Made by a program: the position numbers and the translations under genes | The notes under the pieces: generated by a model | The model's database searches: none | Told to the model about the DNA's origin: nothing | What the model saw: the letters and a program-made list of their open reading frames with translations, nothing else | NCBI GenBank assembly: GCA_023432225.1 | Contig: JAEYUW010000016.1 | Span: 1-64,000 of the forward strand | Source of the DNA: Verrucomicrobiota bacterium | GTDB lineage: Bacteria > Verrucomicrobiota > Verrucomicrobiia > Opitutales > Opitutaceae | DNA: 64,000 nucleotides | Direction: 5' to 3' | In this document: one piece after another, positions 33,681 through 40,876 of the stretch | How positions within the stretch are numbered: position 1 is the first letter of the stretch | Layout of the letters: each line of letters starts with the position of its first letter

Positions 33681-34149
33681 CGGCGGCAGGGTTGAGGGTG
33701 CGGAAAACAAAGGTGAGGTAGGCCGTGATCGTGTGTTTCGGTGTCCACCACCATTGGGAGAAAGTCTGCTTCCACCCGTCGTGCCCGCTCATCGCCGTGC
33801 GGTCGCAGGGCATGTAGAGCGCACCGGAATTCCAGCCAGGGTTGAACACCGCGTTCACGTGTGCCGAACCGCGCGGCCACCGCTCGTTGGGGAGCGGGCC
33901 GTTGGTAACGATATCCCAGGGTTGGGCTGTCGGAGCCTTGGCCGGGTAGTCATGGAGGTTAAAGCGGAGCACGACGCGGCCTTCGGCGGTGAAGCGGGGA
34001 TCGCTGCGAACCCAGATCCGGCAATGCGGCCATTGCTCGAAATTTTCGCCGGATAGCAGCCCCCAGCGGCCGGCCTCGGTTCCGGCGACAAAGGGGGCCT
34101 CTTCCAGGTGCGACTGGAAGAGGCTGAGGTCTGGAGCGAGGGCATTCAT
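33673..34149 (-). CDS. E2-like ubiquitin-conjugating enzyme homologue
   Basis: A 158-residue protein (ATG 34149, overlapping the Ubl stop as ATGA). The fold order of prokaryotic E2 proteins is visible: strands ending RIWVRSDPRF and VVLRFNLHDYPAKAP, then NAVFNPGWNSGALYMPCDR with Cys115 as the probable active-site residue, and a C-terminal Trp-rich helix region (QWWWTPKHTITAYL). The assignment relies on the Cys context, size and operon position between Ubl and JAB/E1 genes. It would accept the activated Ubl from the E1 and pass it to targets. Confidence 0.75.
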   Translation of the reverse strand: MNALAPDLSLFQSHLEEAPFVAGTEAGRWGLLSGENFEQWPHCRIWVRSDPRFTAEGRVVLRFNLHDYPAKAPTAQPWDIVTNGPLPNERWPRGSAHVNAVFNPGWNSGALYMPCDRTAMSGHDGWKQTFSQWWWTPKHTITAYLTFVFRTLNPAADE

Positions 34150-34637
34150 CCCTGGACCTGGCAGATGTCGGCGAGGTAGGCGGTGACCTCGCATTTCGGG
34201 AAGCGGGCGTAGCTGCCGATGGCCGCCTCCTCGTTCATCGCCTGCCCGGAGGCGTCACCGAGGCGCAGCTCCTTGTTCTCGGCATCGGCACCGGTGAGAC
34301 CGAACTCCTTCAGAGCCCATTTCAGGACCCGTCGGACGCCCACGCCGGGGGCGAAGGCCTTCGTGGCTCGCTTGAGGTTGAACACCACCGTGGCCTCGAT
34401 CTTCCGGCAGCGGTGACAGTGGATCCGCAAGCGATCCTTCGTCGGCTCCTTGAGCCGTTCTGGCGCGATGGGCTCGTCCTCGTCGGCCGCAAAGAAGAGG
34501 ATATCCTCTCCCTTGGCGTCGGCGGGTATGATCCCTGCCTGTTGGGCGACAGTGAGCAATTCGGCCGGCGTCGCCTTGGCCGGCACTGAAACGGGAGTGG
34601 GGTTACCCTCTCCGCTGATGTGGATGTCTTTGTTCAT
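34146..34637 (-). CDS. Ubiquitin-like modifier with two beta-grasp-like halves
   Basis: A 163-residue protein from ATG 34637. The N-terminal half has a beta-grasp pattern (strand PVSVPAKATPAELLTVAQQA, a long helix, EDILFFAADEDE); the C-terminal half begins IHCHRCRKIEATVVFNLKR, continues with a helix and ends in ADICQVQG. The chain ends in glycine, so it needs no maturation for E1 attack. Two tandem Ubl-like domains recall BilA (ISG15-like) and multi-ubiquitin families. It is the first gene of the operon and faces the XRE gene across a 189-bp region full of palindromes. Confidence 0.75.
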   Translation of the reverse strand: MNKDIHISGEGNPTPVSVPAKATPAELLTVAQQAGIIPADAKGEDILFFAADEDEPIAPERLKEPTKDRLRIHCHRCRKIEATVVFNLKRATKAFAPGVGVRRVLKWALKEFGLTGADAENKELRLGDASGQAMNEEAAIGSYARFPKCEVTAYLADICQVQG

Positions 34638-34687
34638 GTTCTTACGGGTTGCGGAAGCGCATTCTGCGCTGCCTGAGTTCAGTAATA

Positions 34688-34740
34688 TGAGCAGTGCTCA
34701 CGGGATCAAGCACAATTTGCTTGATGAAGTGAGCAGTGCT
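34688..34740. promoter_or_regulatory. Operator cluster between the Ubl operon and the XRE/ImmA pair
   Basis: TGAGCAGTGCTCA (34688-34700) is a perfect 13-bp palindrome. TGAGCAGTGCT recurs at 34730-34740, exactly 42 bp away or four helical turns. Between them ATCAAGCA and TGCTTGAT (34705-34712 and 34718-34725) are perfect 8-bp arms. The layout suits cooperative binding by the XRE regulator to control both divergent promoters. Confidence 0.65.
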
Positions 34741-34826
34741 AAACGTATGCTAAAAATGCCGTGCAGCGCTTGAACGCGCCGATAAAAGCTGGTAGGTTAG
34801 GTCGTCGACCAAAACTCGCATCACCC

Positions 34827-35228
34827 ATGGAACCCACCCCGCAATCACTAGGCTTTGGCCTTAAGTCAGCCCGAGAGGCACACAACCTCTCGCTACGGCA
34901 AGTCGAAGAGGCGACAGGTATCTCCAACGCTTACCTGAGCCAGTTGGAAAACGACAAGGTGAAGAAGCCTTCGCCCCACTTTCTTCACAAGCTGGCGGCG
35001 CTCTACAATGTGCCTTACGAACTCCTTATGGAGTATGCAGGCTACATCAAACGTGCGGCTGAAGGCGCGGCTGAGCCCCGCACTGTCGCCGCCGCGGCGT
35101 TTCGCAGCCAAGCGCTTCTTTCGGACGCTGGTGCTGCGTTGTATTCCCAAGCGCAGCTTACGGATGATGAAGCGGCGCAGTTACTCGACTATCTCGGCTA
35201 CCTCCGGTCCAAACAGAAAGCTAAATGA
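34827..35228 (+). CDS. XRE-family HTH regulator (ImmR-like)
   Basis: A 133-residue protein from ATG 34827. Residues about 10-70 are a Cro/C1 helix-turn-helix (SAREAHNLSLRQVEEATGIS, then NAYLSQLENDKVKKPSPHFL and YELLMEYAGY). The C-terminal helical part could dimerise. Its stop overlaps the metalloprotease ATG (ATGA). Pairs of this type (ImmR/ImmA) switch mobile-element genes after damage or another signal. The divergent Ubl operon is its likely target, with the palindromes at 34688-34740 as operators. Confidence 0.85.
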   Translation: MEPTPQSLGFGLKSAREAHNLSLRQVEEATGISNAYLSQLENDKVKKPSPHFLHKLAALYNVPYELLMEYAGYIKRAAEGAAEPRTVAAAAFRSQALLSDAGAALYSQAQLTDDEAAQLLDYLGYLRSKQKAK

Positions 35229-36118
35229 GAGCACCTGTCTTGGACTCGGCCGCAGAGGTCGAACAAATCGTTCGGAACCTGCTGCGAGAGTCCAAGGCGT
35301 GGGGCAAATTTCCGACACCAGTCGACGACCTCGCCAGCTATAGCAGGCTCGTTATTGACCGGGGCATCGACCTTCGGACGATCCATCCAGGTTTCATACC
35401 GCGTCAACTGGAGCACCTTCAAAGCGCGCTTCGGAAAATCCTCGGCGTGATAGATCGGCGCGAGAGGAAGATCTACCTCGATCATTCGATGTCCCCATCG
35501 CGAGCGGCGTTTGTTAAGCTGCACGAGATAGGTCACGATGTCCTTCCGTGGCAGGCCATCAATCTCGGCTACAGCGATGATGAGAAAACAATCAGCCCCG
35601 AAGCGCCTGAGCTTTTCGAGCGGGAAGCCAGTTTCTTTGCTTCAGCGGCCCTATTTCAACTGGAACGTTTCGACGAGTCGTTGAACACGCTACCCCTGTC
35701 GTTTGATTCCATTCGCGTCCTCGCGGAGAAATTCGGCGCATCGGTGCATGCAACGGCGCGGCGTTATGTGGAGCGCTGCCCAAAGCGATGCGCGCTGCTC
35801 GTGTTCAACCCGCCTGTGTCTCGGACGGCGCCATGCCTGATGCCGGTCCGTAATTGCTTTGAGTCTCCGTCATTCACGGAGCACTTTGGACAGCTGGCGG
35901 TTCCTGATGTGTGCGACTCCACCCACCCGTTTGTGCAGGACATCCTTCGGGGCCGGCGTCTCCACGACAAGGGAGTCGTCACACTGGCTACCGCAAGAGT
36001 TACGAGCCTGCAGTTAAACTACCACTTCTTCAATAACAGCTATAACAGTTTCGTTTTCATGCTACCTCCGGGGGAAAACATGAAATCGCGCGTAACGATT
36101 ATTAATCGCGCGACATAG
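35225..36118 (+). CDS. ImmA/IrrE-family metallopeptidase
   Basis: A 297-residue protein. The zinc motif HEIGH is at His100-Glu101-His104, preceded by FVKLHEIG, with an acidic third ligand likely in LFEREASFF. The C-terminal 140 residues are a separate beta-rich domain that could sense a signal. By analogy with ImmA and IrrE it would cleave the XRE repressor encoded just upstream, relieving control of the element or of the Ubl operon. It is the last gene before the right end of the transposon. Confidence 0.88.
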   Translation: MRAPVLDSAAEVEQIVRNLLRESKAWGKFPTPVDDLASYSRLVIDRGIDLRTIHPGFIPRQLEHLQSALRKILGVIDRRERKIYLDHSMSPSRAAFVKLHEIGHDVLPWQAINLGYSDDEKTISPEAPELFEREASFFASAALFQLERFDESLNTLPLSFDSIRVLAEKFGASVHATARRYVERCPKRCALLVFNPPVSRTAPCLMPVRNCFESPSFTEHFGQLAVPDVCDSTHPFVQDILRGRRLHDKGVVTLATARVTSLQLNYHFFNNSYNSFVFMLPPGENMKSRVTIINRAT

Positions 36119-36178
36119 CCGCGGGTGGTAATCGAATGAGACCTCAGGCGCTCGTGAAAGCCGCCCCGGCGGGGATTC

Positions 36179-36221
36179 TGACGTAAACGTTGGCCACGTC
36201 ATTTTGACGTAAGCCATGGCC
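36179..36221 (+). repeat. Two right-end internal repeats, TGAC-N7-(T/A)TGGCC
   Basis: TGACGTAAACGTTGGCC (36179-36195) and TGACGTAAGCCATGGCC (36205-36221) match the three left-end repeats and share TGACGTAA with each other. Both are on the plus strand, that is in direct rather than inverted orientation relative to the left copies. Confidence 0.6.
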
Positions 36222-36237
36222 AAACCCGACACGACTT

Positions 36238-36267
36238 CGTGTCAGGCGCCAAAACTCGCTGGGGACC
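36238..36267 (-). repeat. Right terminal inverted repeat of the Tn7-like element
   Basis: Read from the outside on the minus strand it starts GGTCCCCAGCGAGTT, identical to the left end, and continues without a gap into TTGGCGCCTGACACG. A nearby perfect hairpin GACACGA/TCGTGTC (36228-36243) partly overlaps it. Confidence 0.8.
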
Positions 36268-36278
36268 AGTTTTTAAGA

Positions 36279-36306
36279 TGGCGTCCCCACGGGGATTCGA
36301 ACCCCG
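36279..36306 (-). other. 3-prime fragment of a tRNA gene, probable attachment target
   Basis: On the minus strand the sequence gives a T arm CGGGG-TTCGAAT-CCCCG, an acceptor 3-prime strand TGGGGAC, discriminator G and CCA (36279-36281). This is the standard end of a tRNA, most like a Glu-type tRNA with a GTCCCCA 5-prime strand. No matching 5-prime acceptor, D arm or anticodon arm could be folded in the next 100 bases, so it is a fragment. It lies 11 bp from the transposon end. Confidence 0.6.
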
Positions 36307-36430
36307 GTTGGGCTTTTAGCCTGTTGGAGTCCAATCAATTATGCCGTTTCACTCTGAGCACGAACGCACGTTGCATCTGCAAATTTGCGAGTTGTTGCCA
36401 GTATTGTTGCCAGTCTGGCGAGGGTGGAAC

Positions 36431-36613
36431 TCAGCGCGCGAGCGAACGCACACGCTGGACAAGTTCCGCACCGAATTTCGCGGCGTGGCTCCACACGGCG
36501 AAATGACCGCCGCCATCGAGGCGCACGAGCTCCTTGCGGGGCGCCTTGATGGCATTGAAATACTCTTCTGCGATTTGCACCGGGGTCACGTGATCTTCAG
36601 TCCCTTGAATCAC
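36431..36613 (-). pseudogene. C-terminal remnant of an alpha/beta hydrolase
   Basis: About 60 residues resemble the end of an alpha/beta-hydrolase (proline iminopeptidase-like): MIQGTEDHVTPVQIAEEYFN, then APRKELVRLDGGGHFAVW with the catalytic-histidine strand, ending in RVRSLAR. The N-terminal two thirds, including the serine elbow, are absent. The piece abuts a lyase remnant in another frame, so this is decayed DNA next to the transposon. Confidence 0.6.
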
Positions 36614-36818
36614 AAATCTCCCACGTAGGTTGCAGATCGAACTCCAGTTTTTCCGGCGGCGCCTCGTTGTTGGGCGGCAACAAGCGGGCGACGAACTCCA
36701 TCGCGGCCGTGATGCGGCGAGCTTCTTCGCCGTAAAGATCCACGCCTTGCTGGCGCGCGGTATCGGCGGCGTTCACCACCGAGGCAAACGCCATCCATGA
36801 ATATGGGGAACGATGGAT
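36597..36818 (-). pseudogene. Remnant of an alginate-lyase-like protein
   Basis: The frame reads SPYSWMAFASVVNAADTARQ followed by GVDLYGEEARRITAAMEFVA. This agrees with the helical (alpha/alpha)-barrel repeats of the PF05426 alginate lyase family, where a Gln-Gly-Val-Asp-Leu-Tyr segment is typical. There is no start or upstream domain, and the frame stops soon after. It overlaps the hydrolase remnant by 17 bp. A truncated gene, presumably part of the second PUL in the past. Confidence 0.45.
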
Positions 36819-37007
36819 TCGACTTCGACCTCGCGCCCGAGGTGAATCGGTCGCGTCCTATCCGTGGGGGCGTTTTAAACCATCTGAGGATGAACGCGTG
36901 TCGTGCGTTCGGGCGCATCGGACCAATCTAGATACCTGAAACGGACGGTACCCAAAATTTTCTCTATCAATCTCACGGTCGTCCCACTTCGACGGCTTTT
37001 CCAGTCA

Positions 37008-37024
37008 GCGAACGGATCGTTCGC
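37008..37024. terminator. Hairpin downstream of the second PUL operon
   Basis: GCGAACG and CGTTCGC are perfect 7-bp arms around GAT, 21 bp beyond the stop of the esterase gene (37045). It may end the long minus-strand PUL transcript. No T run follows on the minus strand, so confidence is modest. The rest of 36819-37044 holds nothing recognisable. Confidence 0.35.
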
Positions 37025-37044
37025 CGAACCGTACGCGGGATGGG

Positions 37045-38613
37045 TTACCGCACCACTGCAACTTCGAAAGGCGATGCAGGAAATCCTTCGCGATTGAAAA
37101 GATTGCCGATCGGATGCTCCTGCCAACCATATCGAACGAACTTCGGATCGCTGACTTCCGCCGAGGCAATCAGGAGAGTTTCACCGTCGATACGCGCCTC
37201 CGCCCGGCGGAATACGCGATCGTCGCCGGCGAGGGAGAAATCGAGCAGCCGCACCGCGCGTTCATCCGCAAGGACCGGCTTTGCCCGCCATGCGTAACCC
37301 AGGTAGTTCTGGCGGTCACGTTTCGGCTGACTCTTTTCCCATTCGCGCGCGACGAGTCCGCCGCCGACTCCGTCGAAGCTGATCCGCACCGCGTTCCCTT
37401 CACGGATCGCGCGCTTGGGATTCGGACCGGTCGCCACCACGGGACGAGCGTAAGCGCGATTGAGCGCCAACGCAGCGAGACGTTCGCCAACCGGCCTTTT
37501 CGGAATCGGGTGCACGTCGCACTCGTGCCCCAGGTCGCTCGTCACGACCAAGCCCGTGTTTTCCACATTCTGCGCAACAAAACGCTGCGACTCCCGCAAC
37601 AGCGCGCTGTTGCTCTCGGTCGGATGCTCGACGACGGCGCGGTAGGGAGCGATTTGCACGATGAAAAAGGGAAACGCGTCATGCCACAGCTTTCGCCAAT
37701 CCATGATCAGAGCGGTCAACAAATCGCGGTATTCGTAGCCGTTTCCGATGTTGGCCTCACCCTGATACCAGATCGCGCCGCGAAGGGTATAGGGAACCAA
37801 CGGTGCGATCATTCCATTGTACAAGCTGCTCGGCGCGATCGGTGCAGACGGTGGCGTGGCATCCTTCTTCGCGCCTGCATCCAATCGCTCGAATGCCGCC
37901 AACTGCTCTTCGTAAGCGCTGAGACGTTTCTGATAGTTCAACCGGAAGCGCGCGGCCGTCGGCGTCGGCTCAAGGGCTTCGCGGGACAGCCACGCCTCCG
38001 CATAGGTGCCACCCCACGAGGTGTGGATGATGCCAATGGGGACATGCAGTTCCCGACTGAGTTTTCGCGCGAAGAAGTATGCGACGGATGAAAACTCCTT
38101 CACCGTCTCGGCGCTCGCCGGCAGCCAGCTGCCGCGAATACCGTTCGCCGGACGCTCCGGTTCCATGGCGCGCTGAACGGTGAACATGCGAATCGTCGGC
38201 TCGGGAGCCTGGGCCGAAGCATCGGCGAGATCGTCGGCGCTGTTGTCCTGTCCGACGCGGCGCTCCATGTTAGACTGGCCGCTCGCCATCCACACTTCGC
38301 CGACCCACGCCTGCAGCGAGTGGGTGTCGGCGGCGGTCTTCACGTCCAGATGGAAAGGCCCGCCGGCGCCGCCGCTTGGAATAGAAATTTGCCAGCGGCC
38401 AGCGCGATCCGCCGTCGCCGATTTCTCCGCGCCGCGGAAAGACACCGTAACTTTCTCCTCCGGCTCAGCTTTGCCCCAGATGGCGACGGCGCGATCACGC
38501 TGGAGAACCATTCCGTCTGAAAATAGCGCGTGCAGCGATACAGCGGCATGGACGTGGGCCGCGAGGATCACCCCAAGAAAGACCGTAATGACGGGGACAC
38601 GCATAAGTCTCAT
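37045..38613 (-). CDS. SGNH sialate O-acetylesterase-like carbohydrate esterase (second copy)
   Basis: A 522-residue secreted esterase. ATG 38613 overlaps the oxidoreductase stop (ATGA) and opens a signal peptide (residues 1-24, ending HVHA). Ser114 lies in VWMASGQSNMERR; HTSWGGTYAEAW and AIWYQGEANIGNGYE follow; the Asp/His pair is ECDVHPIP. It is homologous to the esterase at 5184-6740 across the whole length. As the last gene of the second PUL it probably deacetylates its polysaccharide. Confidence 0.85.
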   Translation of the reverse strand: MRLMRVPVITVFLGVILAAHVHAAVSLHALFSDGMVLQRDRAVAIWGKAEPEEKVTVSFRGAEKSATADRAGRWQISIPSGGAGGPFHLDVKTAADTHSLQAWVGEVWMASGQSNMERRVGQDNSADDLADASAQAPEPTIRMFTVQRAMEPERPANGIRGSWLPASAETVKEFSSVAYFFARKLSRELHVPIGIIHTSWGGTYAEAWLSREALEPTPTAARFRLNYQKRLSAYEEQLAAFERLDAGAKKDATPPSAPIAPSSLYNGMIAPLVPYTLRGAIWYQGEANIGNGYEYRDLLTALIMDWRKLWHDAFPFFIVQIAPYRAVVEHPTESNSALLRESQRFVAQNVENTGLVVTSDLGHECDVHPIPKRPVGERLAALALNRAYARPVVATGPNPKRAIREGNAVRISFDGVGGGLVAREWEKSQPKRDRQNYLGYAWRAKPVLADERAVRLLDFSLAGDDRVFRRAEARIDGETLLIASAEVSDPKFVRYGWQEHPIGNLFNREGFPASPFEVAVVR

Positions 38614-39875
38614 GTTTTTGATTCGTTTGTGGTCAGGCGCGCGGCGCAATTGGCGGCGATCACGCGCTCGAGCTGGTCGATATTCGCGGCAGTCGCCCAG
38701 CCGCCTGCCCGCCCCCATGGCATCCGCTGCTCGCTGGGCAAACGACCGTCGGTGATGAAGCGCTGCCCGGCTTGCTCGACTCCCTGGATGCTTTTTGTGG
38801 TTGGACCGGAATTTGCAACCGCACCTTCGACCTGGTGAATCGTCGCTCCCGCCACATAAAGGAGAGCGTTCATTTTCACGAAGCTCGCAGATTGTTGCAG
38901 GCCGACACTGGGAATCTCCACCGCCTCACCGTTAACTTCCGCAATCACTCTCGCAATACAACGGTCATGCGAGTCCACGGGGTCGGCGACGATGTCTTCC
39001 ACCCGGCCGGTGCTCCATGCCACGGTGGCCGAGCCGCGACGTAGCCGCACGGTCGCGTCGCGGCAGTGCAGCGTTTCCACCGGATCGATTGTCTCCGCGC
39101 AGGCATGTGAAAACGCGACCCGGAACGACACGCCGGTATTCAACATCCCCCGCGCGAACGCGGTATCGGCGCTCTCGATTTCGTAGGCCCGGTAGAGTTC
39201 AGCCTCCACCGACGCAGCCGATGCCCAGCTCCACACGGCATCGTTCCGGCCCCAGAAAAGCATACCGTGAAGGTAATGCGCCATCGCATTGCCGAACACT
39301 GAATCCAAAACCAGCTGGCCATCCAGCATCAGCTTACCGGGCCACCGCGACCTCCCGTAATACGCCGCCGGGCGCGGCCAAAATCCGAGGACGTCAATAC
39401 GCTCCAGCGCGCCGAACTCGCCGCGGACGAGCCGACGCTTCAGCTCGAAGCGGACCGGATCTGCCATCTCGTTGAAGCCGACGATGGCGGACTTTCCGAC
39501 GCGCCGTTCCAAGTCGAGCATGGCCTCGAATTCCGATGGCGACAGCGTGGGCGGTTTTTCCAGATAGCAGCGAATTCCTCGACTAATGGCCGCCGCGTGA
39601 TCTGCGGCGTGAATGGTCGGGGGCGAAGGTATGAACGCCAACCGACAGCGCTCTCCCACGCTGTCCAACATCGATGCAAAATCAGGAAACACCGGCACAC
39701 CGCGCTCCTCCAACCGGTATTCGCGCTTCGTGCGTTCGCCGCTTTCGCTGGGCTGATGGTCACAGTAGCCGAGCAGACGGCATAGCCCCTTCTGTTCGGC
39801 GGCAAACACGGCGCGGTGATGCACCCAGGCGAATCCCGTGAGACCGTTGATAACGACACCGACCGGAGTAGACAT
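38610..39875 (-). CDS. Gfo/Idh/MocA-family oxidoreductase
   Basis: A 421-residue protein. The N-terminal Rossmann start is VGVVINGLTGFAWVHH (a divergent Gly motif), then AFIPSPPTIHAADHAAAISR and the family hallmark YLEKPPTLSPSEFEAM with the catalytic Lys of the Glu-Lys-Pro motif. A C-terminal alpha/beta dimerisation domain follows. These enzymes oxidise or epimerise sugars with NAD(P). It lies between the AraC regulator and the esterase and likely converts a sugar released by the PUL. Confidence 0.8.
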   Translation of the reverse strand: MSTPVGVVINGLTGFAWVHHRAVFAAEQKGLCRLLGYCDHQPSESGERTKREYRLEERGVPVFPDFASMLDSVGERCRLAFIPSPPTIHAADHAAAISRGIRCYLEKPPTLSPSEFEAMLDLERRVGKSAIVGFNEMADPVRFELKRRLVRGEFGALERIDVLGFWPRPAAYYGRSRWPGKLMLDGQLVLDSVFGNAMAHYLHGMLFWGRNDAVWSWASAASVEAELYRAYEIESADTAFARGMLNTGVSFRVAFSHACAETIDPVETLHCRDATVRLRRGSATVAWSTGRVEDIVADPVDSHDRCIARVIAEVNGEAVEIPSVGLQQSASFVKMNALLYVAGATIHQVEGAVANSGPTTKSIQGVEQAGQRFITDGRLPSEQRMPWGRAGGWATAANIDQLERVIAANCAARLTTNESKT

Positions 39876-39990
39876 GATGAATGGCGGAGGCGGCGCTCTG
39901 CGTAACGCCGGAAATTACCAGCCGCGTGGCACCTGCAAACCTCCGGGACATGGCCGAAAGCAGCTTCAACATGGCCAACGCCGCCGCCAC

Positions 39991-40812
39991 TCAGGATGGC
40001 TTCGCGCCTCCCGTTTGGTAGAACTGGTTGCCGCGCCACTCCGACGGCGACATCCCGACATGCTTCCGAAAAAAACGGTAGAACTCGCTGAACCCTTTGA
40101 ACCCACAGAGCGCTGCGACCTCTTTGTAGCTCAGATGCGTCGAGGACATCAGCCGGCAGGCCTCCTGCAGTTTCAACCGGGCAAAGCTGTCGTTAGGCGA
40201 TTCGCGACGAACCTGCAGAAACAATCGGCGCAGATGCGCCGGCGAGACGTGGAGTGCCTTCGCGACGTCCTGCGCCCGCACTCCTTCGGCCAGGTGTTCC
40301 CGATACCATTGGATCGCCTGCAGGACGCGCTCGGCGTTCGGGTCGAAACCGGAAATGAGTCCGAGGTGTCGGTCGTGCCGGAGAATGAGTTCAGAGATGC
40401 GCAGCATCGCGACCTCGAACGCGATGCCGCTGGTGGGCATCGGCGAGCGATAGTGGCTCTCCACATAGGCGTAGATATCGCGGATCTCGGCGATGTCCTC
40501 CGGCACGAGCTTCACCTCGAGCATGCGGATGGGCGGCAGCGAATTCTCCAGCAGCGGGTGCAGGGACGCGAAGTGAAATACGAAAACCTCCGTGGACTGC
40601 TGACGCGCACCTTCCCAGCAATGCCGGCTTTCGGGCGGCATTAACCAAAGAGTGTCTCCGCGCAGGGGAGATGCGCCAGTTTTGCCGTAGATCAGCGGAC
40701 GCATCACCCCGCGGTGGACAATCATGATCTCCCAATTGTTGCGGCAGTGGTCGCGCGGATGCAGATCGACCGTGCCATACCTCCTCGAACCTTTGCTCAG
40801 GTAGCGTAACAC
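39991..40812 (-). CDS. AraC-family transcriptional regulator
   Basis: A 273-residue protein. An N-terminal cupin-like sensor (WEIMIVHRGVMRPLI, DTLWLMPPESRHCWEG) precedes two helix-turn-helix motifs: VRAQDVAKALHVSPAHLRRL and LSYKEVAALCGFKGFSEFYR, ending in the standard GMSPSEWR. It probably responds to a sugar and activates the surrounding PUL. It sits 64 bp after the GH35 stop and 115 bp before the oxidoreductase start, so it may also have its own promoter. Confidence 0.88.
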   Translation of the reverse strand: MLRYLSKGSRRYGTVDLHPRDHCRNNWEIMIVHRGVMRPLIYGKTGASPLRGDTLWLMPPESRHCWEGARQQSTEVFVFHFASLHPLLENSLPPIRMLEVKLVPEDIAEIRDIYAYVESHYRSPMPTSGIAFEVAMLRISELILRHDRHLGLISGFDPNAERVLQAIQWYREHLAEGVRAQDVAKALHVSPAHLRRLFLQVRRESPNDSFARLKLQEACRLMSSTHLSYKEVAALCGFKGFSEFYRFFRKHVGMSPSEWRGNQFYQTGGAKPS

Positions 40813-40876
40813 AGGGTGAGGTCACGAAGGAAAGGCCGTCACCGTCCGCGCGCAAGGCGCTATTCTTTGCCGCGCT

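Larger units (their letters stand above)
18913..36267. mobile_element. Tn7-like transposon carrying defence cargo, 17.4 kb
   Basis: The element is bounded by perfect 15-bp inverted repeats (18913-18927 and 36253-36267). It encodes a TnsA-TnsB fusion, a TnsC/TniB-like protein, a TniQ/TnsD-like protein and a fourth coupled gene (28788 down to 23357). Cargo lies on both sides: four unknown ORFs, a HsdR-N-type nuclease and a TIR protein on the left; an unknown coiled-coil-like protein, an RNase H-fold protein with a kinase, a ubiquitin-like conjugation operon and an XRE/ImmA pair on the right. A tRNA 3-prime fragment begins 11 bp beyond the right end. I found no matching 5-bp target duplication: the flanks are GAAAC or TGAAA on the left and AGTTT or GTTTT on the right. 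The boundaries are seen directly; mobility is inferred. Confidence 0.8.

Noticed and set aside
18858..36267. CRISPR array or Cas genes that would make the element a CRISPR-associated transposon
   Set aside because: No regularly spaced direct repeats and no Cascade, Cas6 or Cas12k-like protein were found in the element.
18907..36273. Target-site duplication of the transposon
   Set aside because: The 5 bases next to either end (left GAAAC or TGAAA, right AGTTT or GTTTT) do not match in direct orientation.
36279..36370. Complete tRNA gene
   Set aside because: T arm, acceptor strand and CCA are present, but no 7-base partner, D arm or plausible anticodon arm could be folded; only a fragment is supported.
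36216..36506. Plus-strand ORF containing GDSNPGWAFSLLESNQ
   Set aside because: The GDSNPG-type start is the well-known artefact of translating a tRNA 3-prime end on the opposite strand.
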